Of a stretch of DNA of 26,246 nucleotides, positions 7,986 to 14,786 are shown in pieces. The number at the start of each line of letters is the position of its first letter. Positions within the stretch are counted from its first letter, which is position 1. The translations under genes were made by a program, and so were the position numbers. The stretch is taken from assembly GCA_964400655.1 (NCBI GenBank), contig CAYNVN010000179.1, positions 1-26,246 of the forward strand, in the 5' to 3' direction. Source of the stretch: B16-G9 sp964400655 (GTDB lineage Bacteria; Bacteroidota; Bacteroidia; Bacteroidales; F082). The notes below the pieces were generated by a model. The model worked only from the letters and a program-made list of their open reading frames with translations, did no database searches and had not been told where the DNA came from.

Positions 7986-8006
7986 CCTGCCCGTCCGGCA
8001 GGCGGG
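7986..8006. repeat. 21-bp GC-rich palindrome in copy B
   Basis: Exact reverse complement of 195-215. It separates TTTTTGATTGG from CCTGCCCAAACG. In block C the reverse complement reads TTTTTGATTTG then CCCGCCCAAACG with nothing between. Confidence 0.8.
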
Positions 8007-8081
8007 CCTGCCCAAACGCCAAACGCTGAATCCCAAACTTTAGGCACTCCAAACTTTAGCTCACTTTAGGCACTTTCTCTG

Positions 8082-8963
8082 CTATCCTTCTCCATAGCCG
8101 AAGCGATTTAACAGTTTGTCGCTGTCACGCCAGTCTTTGTTTACCTTTACCCTTAATTCAAGAAATACTTTTTTATCGATAAATTGCTCAATGTCTTCGC
8201 GTGCCTGCATGCCCACTCTTTTAATACGCTCGCCTCTATGACCAAGAATAATGGCTTTTTGCGATTCGCGAATAACATAAATATAGGCGTAAATCCTCAC
8301 AATGTTTTCTTCTTCTTTGTAGGATTCAACAGCCACCTCAACGGAATAGGGAATCTCTTTTTTGTAGTTGACAAATATTTTTTCGCGAATAATCTCCGAA
8401 ACAAAAAAGCGCATCGATTTGTCGGTAAGCTCATCTTTGGGAAAGTAGGGCGGGTTTTCAGGCAACAACTCCAATATTTTATCAAAAACCTTTTCGACAT
8501 TAAATTTGTGTAATGCCGAAACGGGAATAATATCAGCAGCCGGAATCTTTTCTTTCCAGTATATCATCTCCTGATTAATTCTTTCCTGTTCCGACAAATC
8601 CACTTTGTTGATTAAGAGCAAAACCGGGGTGTTTGACTCTATGATTTTATCAATGATTTCGTTTTCTTCAAATTGCATTCCCGTTTCGGTCATTAGCAAA
8701 ATAATATCAGCATCAATCAGTGCCGACTCAACGAACTTGTTCATGTATTCGTGCATTTTGTATGCAGGCCTGCGGACGATGCCGGGCGTATCGGAATAAA
8801 TTATTTGGAAGTCGTCACCATTAACAATACCCATTATTCGGTGGCGGGTGGTTTGTGCTTTGGAAGTGATGATAGAAAGTTTTTCGCCCACAAGGGCATT
8901 CATCAGTGTGGATTTTCCCACATTGGGATATCCCATAATATTTACGAAACCGGCTTTGTGCAT
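8082..8963 (-). CDS. era: GTPase Era
   Basis: Ras-like GTPase that binds the 3' end of 16S rRNA and assists 30S assembly. Counting from the ATG at 8963 (293 aa, usual length), it has G1 GYPNVGKS (11-18), G3 DTPG (58-61), G4 NKVD (119-122), a G5-like VSAL, and a C-terminal KH domain with ILGHRGERIKRVG. A TTG-started reading 22 codons longer is rejected: its N terminus is Lys/Phe-rich, unlike Era, and overlaps the tRNA promoter region. Block B begins at its stop codon. The initiator tRNA gene is divergent, with its promoter starting 26 bp from the era ATG. Confidence 0.97.
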   Translation of the reverse strand: MHKAGFVNIMGYPNVGKSTLMNALVGEKLSIITSKAQTTRHRIMGIVNGDDFQIIYSDTPGIVRRPAYKMHEYMNKFVESALIDADIILLMTETGMQFEENEIIDKIIESNTPVLLLINKVDLSEQERINQEMIYWKEKIPAADIIPVSALHKFNVEKVFDKILELLPENPPYFPKDELTDKSMRFFVSEIIREKIFVNYKKEIPYSVEVAVESYKEEENIVRIYAYIYVIRESQKAIILGHRGERIKRVGMQAREDIEQFIDKKVFLELRVKVNKDWRDSDKLLNRFGYGEG

Positions 8964-8988
8964 GAAAAGTGTTTTTTTTGAAAAAAAA

Positions 8989-9020
8989 TTTGTTTTGCAA
9001 AGAAACAAAATATATTTTTG
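8989..9020 (+). promoter_or_regulatory. Promoter of initiator tRNA-Met
   Basis: TTTG at 8989-8992, a 20-bp spacer, then TATTTTTG at 9013-9020: an exact match to the Bacteroidota form TTTG-N19-21-TAnnTTTG. It ends 21 bp before the tRNA. It lies between the divergent era start and the tRNA. Confidence 0.85.
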
Positions 9021-9041
9021 CACTCCCAATTAAAACAATAT

Positions 9042-9113
<72 letters not shown>

Positions 9114-9118
9114 CAAGG

Positions 9119-9152
9119 GAAAAGCCGGTGAATTTTTCATCGGCTTTTTTAT
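9119..9152 (+). terminator. Rho-independent terminator of tRNA-fMet
   Basis: AAAGCCGGTGA pairs with TCATCGGCTTT (one G-U pair) around a short T-rich loop and runs into a T-tract at 9145-9150. Confidence 0.9.
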
Positions 9153-9155
9153 TTT

Positions 9156-9428
9156 GCATTTGAATGCTGAAAAGTTTTTAACCTGTTGTTTAAAGCGTAA
9201 GCAAAACAAGCATTTAGTGCCGGGCCAAGCCTTTGACACCTCTAATACCGGTAATAAGGAAACTTACCTGAATTTAAAATTTAAGCCTTAAAACCTTTAA
9301 AACCAGAACTGCTCCCACAATAATCGAAATTGATTTACCATCATTTTCAATTTGTCTATGGTGTTTTACCCATTTTATTGTAATTAAACCGCAGGCATAA
9401 CAACCTGTTTTAAATATTTTAACCCAAT
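9156..9428. other. Gene-free stretch between tRNA-fMet and dnaA terminators
   Basis: About 270 bp of A+T-rich sequence between two terminators. I see no ORF of note, no promoter match, no palindrome of the block A-C type and no perfect DnaA box (TTATCCACA or complement). Confidence 0.6.
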
Positions 9429-9429
9429 A

Positions 9430-9463
9430 AAAAAAGGCTGCTAAAATACTTTTTAGTCAGCCT
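9430..9463 (-). terminator. dnaA terminator
   Basis: On the minus strand GGCTGACTAAAA pairs with TTTTAGCAGCC (one mismatch) and is followed by a run of seven T. A T-tract just beyond the other arm on the plus strand could let it act in both directions. Confidence 0.85.
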
Positions 9464-9487
9464 CCGTTTTTTTGTGTTTGAATACAA

Positions 9488-10918
9488 CTACATCTTCAGT
9501 TTTCTGTCGATATCATCCACATAAACCCTGAATTGTTTGTCGGTTTCCATCAGGTTGTTTATGGTTTTAACGGCATGTAACACTGTGGCATGATCTTTAT
9601 TTCCACAATGGATACCGATGGTTGCCAGTGAGTTTTTTGTGTGTTTTTTAGAAAAAAACATGGCCAGTTGACGTGCCTGCACAATCTCTCGTTTCCTTGT
9701 TTTTGAATTGATGGCTTCCACCGGCAGGCTGAAATAATCGCAAACCACCTTTTGTATGTAATCTATTGAAATTTCGCGTGCCGTGCTTTTTACAAATTTA
9801 TCAATCATCTGGCGGGCAAGATCGAGGGTGATTTTCTTTTTATTGAGCGACGATTGCGCCATAATGGAAATTAATGCTCCCTCCATTTCGCGAATATTGG
9901 TGGTAATGCTGTATGCCAGATATTCAATAACTTCATAGGGCATTTCTATGCCGTCGGCGTACAGTTTTTTCTGAAGAATGGCAATGCGTGTTTCCAGATC
10001 GGGAACCTGTAAATCGGCTGCCAGCCCCCATTTAAAGCGCGAAAGCAACCGGGGTTCCATTCCTTTTAATTCAACCGGCGGTTTGTCGGATGTAATAATA
10101 ATTTGTTTGTTGTTTTGATGCAGGTGATTAAACACATGGAAAAATACATCCTGGGTTTTCTCTTTTCCTGCCAAAAATTGGATATCATCCAAAATCAAAA
10201 CATCTATCATTTGATAAAAGTGAACGAAGTCGTTTTGATTATTGTTACGTACCGAATCGATAAACTGATTGATGAACTGCTCGGTTTGGACATACAACAC
10301 CACTTTTTCGGGAAAATTATTTTTCACCTGTAATCCGATGGCATGCCCGAGGTGTGTTTTTCCGAGTCCTGTCTGGCTGTAAATAAACAAAGGATTAAAT
10401 GCCGTTTTACCCGGATTTTCGGCAACAGCCCATCCTGCCGAACGTGCCAGGCGGTTACAGTCGCCTTCAACAAAATTATCAAACGAGTAAGTATCTACCA
10501 GTTGCGATTCTACTTTTATTTTTTTCAATCCGGGGATGATAAACGGGTTGGGAATTTCTTTAGTGCCTCCCAGATTAACCGGCATATTTACCGGACGGTT
10601 TTTAACGGCCCTTTTATCAGAGGTGGGGTACTTAACGGAGTGACCGCTTCTTCCGTAATTTGAGTTTTCCACAATAATGCTGTATTCGAGTCTTCCGGCA
10701 GGCCCCAGTTCTTTTTTTATTGTTTTTTTCAGCAAATTGATATAATGTTCTTCAAGCCATTCGTAAAAAAAGTGGCTCGGCACCTGAATAGTAAGAACAT
10801 TATTCTCCAGTTTTAACGGAACAATGGGAACAAACCATGTTTGAAAACTTTGAAGCGGGATATTATCTTTAATTACAACCAGTATTCTGTCCCAAACTTC
10901 TACATGCTTCTTTTTCAT
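9488..10918 (-). CDS. dnaA: Chromosomal replication initiator DnaA
   Basis: AAA+ ATPase that binds DnaA boxes and opens the origin. At 476 aa it has domain I (about 1-85), a variable linker, the AAA+ core (about 140-350) and a domain IV DNA-binding signature GNKDHATVLHA at 439-449. Walker B is LILDDIQFL (241-249) and box VII is RLLSRFKWGL. Walker A reads SQTGLGKTH, with Ser in place of the usual first Gly; the GLGKT core is intact. The ATG at 10918 is preferred over an adjacent TTG at 10921. dnaN is not beside it and no DnaA-box cluster is visible, so the origin is probably elsewhere, which is common in Bacteroidota. Confidence 0.97.
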   Translation of the reverse strand: MKKKHVEVWDRILVVIKDNIPLQSFQTWFVPIVPLKLENNVLTIQVPSHFFYEWLEEHYINLLKKTIKKELGPAGRLEYSIIVENSNYGRSGHSVKYPTSDKRAVKNRPVNMPVNLGGTKEIPNPFIIPGLKKIKVESQLVDTYSFDNFVEGDCNRLARSAGWAVAENPGKTAFNPLFIYSQTGLGKTHLGHAIGLQVKNNFPEKVVLYVQTEQFINQFIDSVRNNNQNDFVHFYQMIDVLILDDIQFLAGKEKTQDVFFHVFNHLHQNNKQIIITSDKPPVELKGMEPRLLSRFKWGLAADLQVPDLETRIAILQKKLYADGIEMPYEVIEYLAYSITTNIREMEGALISIMAQSSLNKKKITLDLARQMIDKFVKSTAREISIDYIQKVVCDYFSLPVEAINSKTRKREIVQARQLAMFFSKKHTKNSLATIGIHCGNKDHATVLHAVKTINNLMETDKQFRVYVDDIDRKLKM

Positions 10919-11112
10919 CAACTGTAAATCTTTTTTTCAGCCTTGTAAATTATTTTATTTCTACTACAATTATCTTAATCCTTTGCGAGGAAATTTTGAG
11001 TTAACAAAAGTGTATCAATAAAAGTTTAAAAAAAAGAACTCCGGGTATTGATTTTTCACTTTTTTTATTGTAAAATTAACCCAAACCAAGTACGAACAGA
11101 TAAGTTATTGCC

Positions 11113-11712
11113 TTACAGCTTTTTTAATTTTACACCCACAATCCTGCTCAATCGGTTTGTCGATTTATTAATCGTTGACAACTTTATCTCCAGTTTAATT
11201 AAACAGAGGTTGTCGTATTGTTGTTCTTTTATTGTTAAACCCTCCTCTTTAATAACACGCATAACCTTGTTCATCAAAGGGTATTCAAACTCAATCAGAT
11301 ACAAATCACGAATCTCTTTATTAACAATTACCGCATTATTCAGGGCTTCGCGTGTAGAAGTTTTATAGGCATTAATCAGGCCGCTAACCCCGAGTTTTGT
11401 TCCTCCAAAATAGCGTATTACCACCACCAGCACATCAAACAGCTCAAACGAATACAATTGATTTAATATGGGTTTACCGGCCGAGCCCGACGGTTCTCCG
11501 TCATCGTTGCTTCGTATTTTCTCATTCCTTGCATCAATACGCCAGGCATAACAGTGGTGACGGGCATCGTAAAACTCTTTTCTCAACAACTGTAACGTTT
11601 CTTTTATTTCATCTTCCGACTTTACATGATATGCCCTTGCAATGAACTTGCTCCCCTTTTCCTTATATACACCTTCCGAAACGCCTTCAACCGTTTTATA
11701 AATATCTTCCAT
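11113..11712 (-). CDS. YigZ/IMPACT-family protein (UPF0029)
   Basis: A 199-aa protein of the YigZ/IMPACT family. The two family signatures are clear: NDDGEPSGSAGKPIL (about 68-82) and VVVIRYFGGTKLGVSGL (about 96-112). The C-terminal part matches the smaller DUF1949-type ferredoxin-like domain. The bacterial function is not settled; the eukaryotic relative IMPACT acts in translation control, so any role here is inference. Its ATG shares one base with the stop of the upstream EamA gene (TAATG), indicating translational coupling. About 195 bp of A+T-rich sequence without a clear terminator separates it from dnaA. Confidence 0.93.
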   Translation of the reverse strand: MEDIYKTVEGVSEGVYKEKGSKFIARAYHVKSEDEIKETLQLLRKEFYDARHHCYAWRIDARNEKIRSNDDGEPSGSAGKPILNQLYSFELFDVLVVVIRYFGGTKLGVSGLINAYKTSTREALNNAVIVNKEIRDLYLIEFEYPLMNKVMRVIKEEGLTIKEQQYDNLCLIKLEIKLSTINKSTNRLSRIVGVKLKKL

Positions 11713-12566
11713 TATCCTGCACTTATCAAAAAGATGGCAATTACGGCCATCACCATTCCTGCTAAATTGATTTTTCCGGGTCTTTCGTTAAAAAACAACA
11801 TTCCCGATAGCGAACTAAGTAATACCACGCTCACATTAACCACAGGAAATAAAAACGAGGCCTGATACAGTCCCATGCTTTTTAAAAAGAACCATGCACC
11901 AAAAAAGTTTACAGCCCCGAGCAGCAACCCGAAAAGAACACTTTTCAAATTTAGTGATTCTTTTCCTGACAGCATCCCGATCAGCAAATAAATTCCGCCG
12001 AAAATTAGTGAAATGGAAAAGACCGTTTCAATAAACACGGCTTCATCCCCGTTTAAAAAATAAAACTGAATGTATTTAACCAGTGTGTCGTTCAGTCCGT
12101 TGCCAATTAATAACAACAGGGGGAGCAAAACATATTTGTAGTTAATACGGAATTTTTCGCCGGTATTGAAGATAAAGTAAAACGATGCCAGACCCAAAAC
12201 AATTCCGGTTAGTTTGGTAATGGTTAAGGTGTCGTGAAACCAGATAAAACCCGCCGTAACAGGCAGTATTACCGACATTTTACCGGAAACCGCCGTAACC
12301 GAAACACCTGCTTTAAGGGTTGACTGCGCAAAAAGAAAAAAGGTTATGATAAACATGGCTCCCGTGATAAACGACATGTAAAACCATGGTTTTTGTGATA
12401 TTTCGGAAAAAACTGCTCCACTGTCCGTCATAAAATAACCGGTTACGGCGGCAAACAAATAATTAAAGGTTATGGCCTGTAATGTGTTTACCTTATAAAC
12501 ACCCATTACCTTAAATAAAATAATGATTAGGGTTGAGAGCAGAACGGTTAATATAAGGTATTGCAT
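11712..12566 (-). CDS. EamA/DMT-superfamily transporter
   Basis: A 284-aa, very hydrophobic protein with about ten predicted membrane helices arranged as two five-helix halves, typical of EamA drug/metabolite transporters. Small loops and a short cytoplasmic end (FFNERPGKINLAGMVMAVIA near the C terminus) fit the family. The substrate cannot be inferred. It has its own consensus promoter about 70 bp upstream and is the first gene of a two-gene unit with the YigZ-family gene, joined by a TAATG overlap. Confidence 0.88.
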   Translation of the reverse strand: MQYLILTVLLSTLIIILFKVMGVYKVNTLQAITFNYLFAAVTGYFMTDSGAVFSEISQKPWFYMSFITGAMFIITFFLFAQSTLKAGVSVTAVSGKMSVILPVTAGFIWFHDTLTITKLTGIVLGLASFYFIFNTGEKFRINYKYVLLPLLLLIGNGLNDTLVKYIQFYFLNGDEAVFIETVFSISLIFGGIYLLIGMLSGKESLNLKSVLFGLLLGAVNFFGAWFFLKSMGLYQASFLFPVVNVSVVLLSSLSGMLFFNERPGKINLAGMVMAVIAIFLISAG

Positions 12567-12635
12567 TACAGACTGCTAAATATCGTAATTGTTTAATGAT
12601 GGCCGTTGGGATATTTCAACCGAAAAGTCGGCTGA

Positions 12636-12667
12636 CAAAGATAGATTATTAAATAAAACCCGACAAA
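12636..12667 (-). promoter_or_regulatory. Promoter of the EamA-YigZ unit
   Basis: The minus strand reads TTTG (12667-12664), 20 bp, then TATCTTTG (12643-12636), an exact Bacteroidota consensus promoter. The expected start gives a leader of about 60 nt before the ATG. Confidence 0.82.
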
Positions 12668-12831
12668 AAGAATGGTCAGATCTTAGTTTAACGCACCTAA
12701 AAAAACCATTATGCAACGAAAATAATTCACAACCCGGCTTACCTCCGGTTTTACATTAAAATTCATTCAAAGCAATAAAGTACCCGGCTCTTTATACTAA
12801 TGCAAACAGGTATGATGATATTTTAAATTAC

Positions 12832-13629
12832 TTATTTGGGCACAAACGAGATCAGCCCTTTTTTATCAAGATAAACTATTATGGAACCAACAACTATTTT
12901 GGCTTTAGCTTTTGCCAGCCATCGTTGCCGATTATTGGTAATCCATACAACAACGGCATCGTCACCTCTAAAAAATGTACTATTTTCAATAATTGCTCCC
13001 AGTTTAAATGCTTCAATTTCATTTCCGTCGGCTGTTTTTAACATATCTTTTCCCAAATATACCATTGACTGGTCAAATATCCGGCCGTCCAAAATGGTTT
13101 TAAACGTCAGGGTATCTCCTTCAGTAAAACCGTTAAAGTTCAGGGAACGGATATAATAGATTGCCGATAAGGCATCCGTAATAAATCCGTTAAAAGTTTC
13201 TGTTTTTTTTATCGGATGCTTTTTTGAAGCCTCCATAAACATATCTATTTTATGTTCATCAGGATAAAAATTGTAAATATTATGCACCCAAATTCCTTTT
13301 TCCGTATTATCCTTTTCAAAGCGCAGGGGCTGTAATGTATTGTAATCCGCAATAGATTCGTAATGATCCTCCAAACTGTATATCCATTGGTATTTGTTTA
13401 AGGTAAATCCGTCTGCCGTAAAACGATAAAGCAGTGTATCATTATTTATTAACGTGTCGGTTTTAAAATTTGCCACGCCGGCATTTATCCATATTTTACT
13501 CAATTTATAATAAATCTTATAATGAAGTTTTTCCTTTGCCGGCAACCTGTATGTTGTATCTGTTTGTACCTGCGCTACGGCAAAAATTACCAAAAAACCG
13601 AATGTAAGCGTTAATAAATATTTTTTCAT
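12832..13629 (-). CDS. DUF3108-domain exported protein
   Basis: A 265-aa protein with an N-terminal signal peptide (MKKYLLTLTFGFLVIFAVAQ). The body is rich in beta-strand patterns and matches my recollection of DUF3108 proteins: LHYKIYYKLSKIWINAGVAN near the start, FITDALSAIYYIRSL in the middle and VVVWITNNRQRWLAKAKAKI near the end. The family is periplasmic or envelope-located in Gram-negatives and its function is unknown. It appears to be a single-gene unit: tRNA-Pro lies upstream behind a terminator, and a 265-bp gap follows before the EamA gene. No consensus promoter was found, so its start of transcription is uncertain. Confidence 0.85.
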   Translation of the reverse strand: MKKYLLTLTFGFLVIFAVAQVQTDTTYRLPAKEKLHYKIYYKLSKIWINAGVANFKTDTLINNDTLLYRFTADGFTLNKYQWIYSLEDHYESIADYNTLQPLRFEKDNTEKGIWVHNIYNFYPDEHKIDMFMEASKKHPIKKTETFNGFITDALSAIYYIRSLNFNGFTEGDTLTFKTILDGRIFDQSMVYLGKDMLKTADGNEIEAFKLGAIIENSTFFRGDDAVVVWITNNRQRWLAKAKAKIVVGSIIVYLDKKGLISFVPK

Positions 13630-13758
13630 TTTAATATTGCGATATAATATACGGATAACTCCTTTTTTTCTTATTTGTTGTTGCTTTGTCTATCTTGTTT
13701 TTATTAATACCATATACAAAGGGTGCTACAAAAGATTAAACCAATCTCAGAAACCAAA

Positions 13759-13786
13759 TAAAAAAAGCCTCACATTTCTGTAAGGC
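13759..13786 (-). terminator. Rho-independent terminator of tRNA-Pro
   Basis: On the minus strand GCCTTAC pairs with GTGAGGC around AGAAAT and is followed by seven T. It lies 15 nt after the tRNA. Confidence 0.9.
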
Positions 13787-13800
13787 TCTCATTTTCAGTG

Positions 13801-13875
13801 TCGGGGTAGTAGGATTCGAACCTACGACCACCTGCTCCCAAAGCAGGTACGCTAACCGGACTGCGCTATACCCCG
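13801..13875 (-). tRNA. tRNA-Pro (TGG)
   Basis: On the minus strand the acceptor CGGGGTA pairs with TACCCCG, and the anticodon loop TTTGGGA sits on a CCTGC/GCAGG stem, giving anticodon TGG. The T arm contains GTAGG-TTCGAAT-CCTAC. The discriminator is A; the following bases are CA, so CCA is not encoded. It has its own promoter (13946-13976) and terminator. The leader between promoter and tRNA contains a partial copy of this same tRNA. Confidence 0.97.
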
Positions 13876-13880
13876 TTTTT

Positions 13881-13922
13881 CAGGTACGCTAACCTCCCGA
13901 TTGATATCGGGAGCGCTATACC
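13881..13922 (-). pseudogene. Partial tRNA-Pro copy split by a hairpin
   Basis: CAGGTACGCTAACC (13881-13894) and GCGCTATACC (13913-13922) are identical to 13844-13857 and 13863-13872 in tRNA-Pro. In the tRNA these blocks are separated by five bases in the D loop; here the 18-nt hairpin at 13895-13912 takes their place. The copy covers roughly tRNA positions 4-30 and lacks the anticodon, variable and T arms, so it cannot be a working tRNA. It lies inside the leader of tRNA-Pro. Confidence 0.8.
13895..13912. repeat. 18-nt hairpin TCCCGAT-N4-ATCGGGA
   Basis: Perfect 7-bp arms around TGAT, the same arms as 7558-7575. It interrupts the D-loop position of the partial tRNA-Pro copy and would be transcribed in the tRNA leader. 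Confidence 0.85.
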
Positions 13923-13945
13923 AGCGTGCTTGTTTAAAGCGGCTG

Positions 13946-13976
13946 CAAAAATAGATATTTTTACAACACCTCCAAA
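13946..13976 (-). promoter_or_regulatory. tRNA-Pro promoter
   Basis: The minus strand reads TTTG (13976-13973), 19 bp, then TATTTTTG (13953-13946) followed by CA. It is an exact consensus match. The predicted start near 13939 gives a leader of about 64 nt containing the partial tRNA copy. Confidence 0.85.
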
Positions 13977-14030
13977 TATGTTGCTCTTTTTTCAGGAAAT
14001 TTTTACTTCCGTACGCATTCTCTAATCCTG

Positions 14031-14060
14031 TTTGCCGCCTTCCTTCTTTTTTTATCTTTG
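14031..14060 (+). promoter_or_regulatory. lolD-like gene promoter
   Basis: TTTG at 14031-14034, an 18-bp spacer, then TATCTTTG at 14053-14060 followed by CA. The ATG follows at 14079, giving a very short leader. Confidence 0.8.
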
Positions 14061-14078
14061 CAGCTCATTTTATTTGCA

Positions 14079-14732
14079 ATGATTGAAGTTAAAGGTATTC
14101 ACAAGTCTTTTGGCAAACTGGAAGTTTTAAAGGGAATCAACCTTTCGGTTAAACGCGGCGAAGTTGTTGCCATTGTCGGGGCATCGGGTGCCGGAAAATC
14201 CACATTGCTGCATATTATCGGCACCATCGACAAAGCCGACAGCGGAACGGTTGTTATTGATAACACGGAGGTATTGAAACTAAAGGACAAACAACTGGCA
14301 ACATTCCGTAACCGGAAAATCGGTTTTGTATTTCAGTTCCACCATTTACTACCCGAATTCGATGCGCTGGAAAATGTTTGTATTCCCGCCTTTATTTCGG
14401 GGCAAAGCAGAAAAAGTGCCGAAAAGCAGGCTTTGGAAATCCTGGATTTTATGGGGCTGTCGGAAAGAGCACACCACAAACCCGGCGAACTTTCGGGAGG
14501 CGAACAGCAACGCGTGGCCATTGCAAGGGCTCTTATTAATAGCCCCGCGGTGGTTTTGATGGATGAACCTTCGGGCAACCTCGATTCCAAATCGTCGCAA
14601 ACCCTGCACAAACTCTTTTTTGATTTAAGGGATAAATTCGGTCAAACATTTGTGATTGTTACGCATAACAAGGAGCTTGCTGAAATGACCGACAGAATTT
14701 TAACCATTAAAGACGGAATTATTTCAGCGTAA
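14079..14732 (+). CDS. lolD: LolD-type ABC transporter ATP-binding protein
   Basis: ATPase of 217 aa with Walker A GASGAGKS (34-41), signature LSGGEQ (138-143), Walker B VVLMDEP (158-164) and switch His196. The segment FQFHHLLPEFDALENV (85-100) is characteristic of LolD, which powers release of lipoproteins from the inner membrane; related MacB/FtsE-type ATPases are alternatives. A longer reading from TTG at 14058 is rejected because that TTG is part of the -7 element. No LolC/LolE permease gene is adjacent, so its partner must be encoded elsewhere. The gene for a large exported repeat protein follows after 54 bp and may be cotranscribed. Confidence 0.9.
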   Translation: MIEVKGIHKSFGKLEVLKGINLSVKRGEVVAIVGASGAGKSTLLHIIGTIDKADSGTVVIDNTEVLKLKDKQLATFRNRKIGFVFQFHHLLPEFDALENVCIPAFISGQSRKSAEKQALEILDFMGLSERAHHKPGELSGGEQQRVAIARALINSPAVVLMDEPSGNLDSKSSQTLHKLFFDLRDKFGQTFVIVTHNKELAEMTDRILTIKDGIISA

Positions 14733-14786
14733 AATATTGAAGCACTTATTTCGTTACACATTAAATACAAGCATATCATATTAAAG

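Larger units (their letters stand above)
7396..8081 (+). repeat. Composite intergenic repeat, copy B (no gene)
   Basis: This long gap between marR and era has no credible gene. From about 7600 it follows copy A in order: a CCGAAGGAAGCGAA segment, a GACGAGG/GATCTCCTGAG segment split by a palindrome, GCAGCCTGCC, GGGGATT followed by a palindrome, AATGACG modules, AATGAACGCCGTAGTTTT, then CACTCCAAACTCTAGCGCACTTTAGGCACT microrepeats ending at the era stop codon. An additional left part (7440-7600) has GGTTGCTCGTTGCCGGTTGC, a 15-bp tandem repeat, and a CCGCAAAGACGCAAAGGCAC segment. It is the most palindrome-rich of the three blocks. Confidence 0.85.

Noticed and set aside
8964..9029. N-terminal extension of Era from a TTG
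   Set aside because: The added residues do not resemble Era and overlap the divergent tRNA promoter.
9164..11112. Chromosomal origin next to dnaA
   Set aside because: No perfect DnaA box or box cluster is visible around dnaA, and dnaN is not adjacent.
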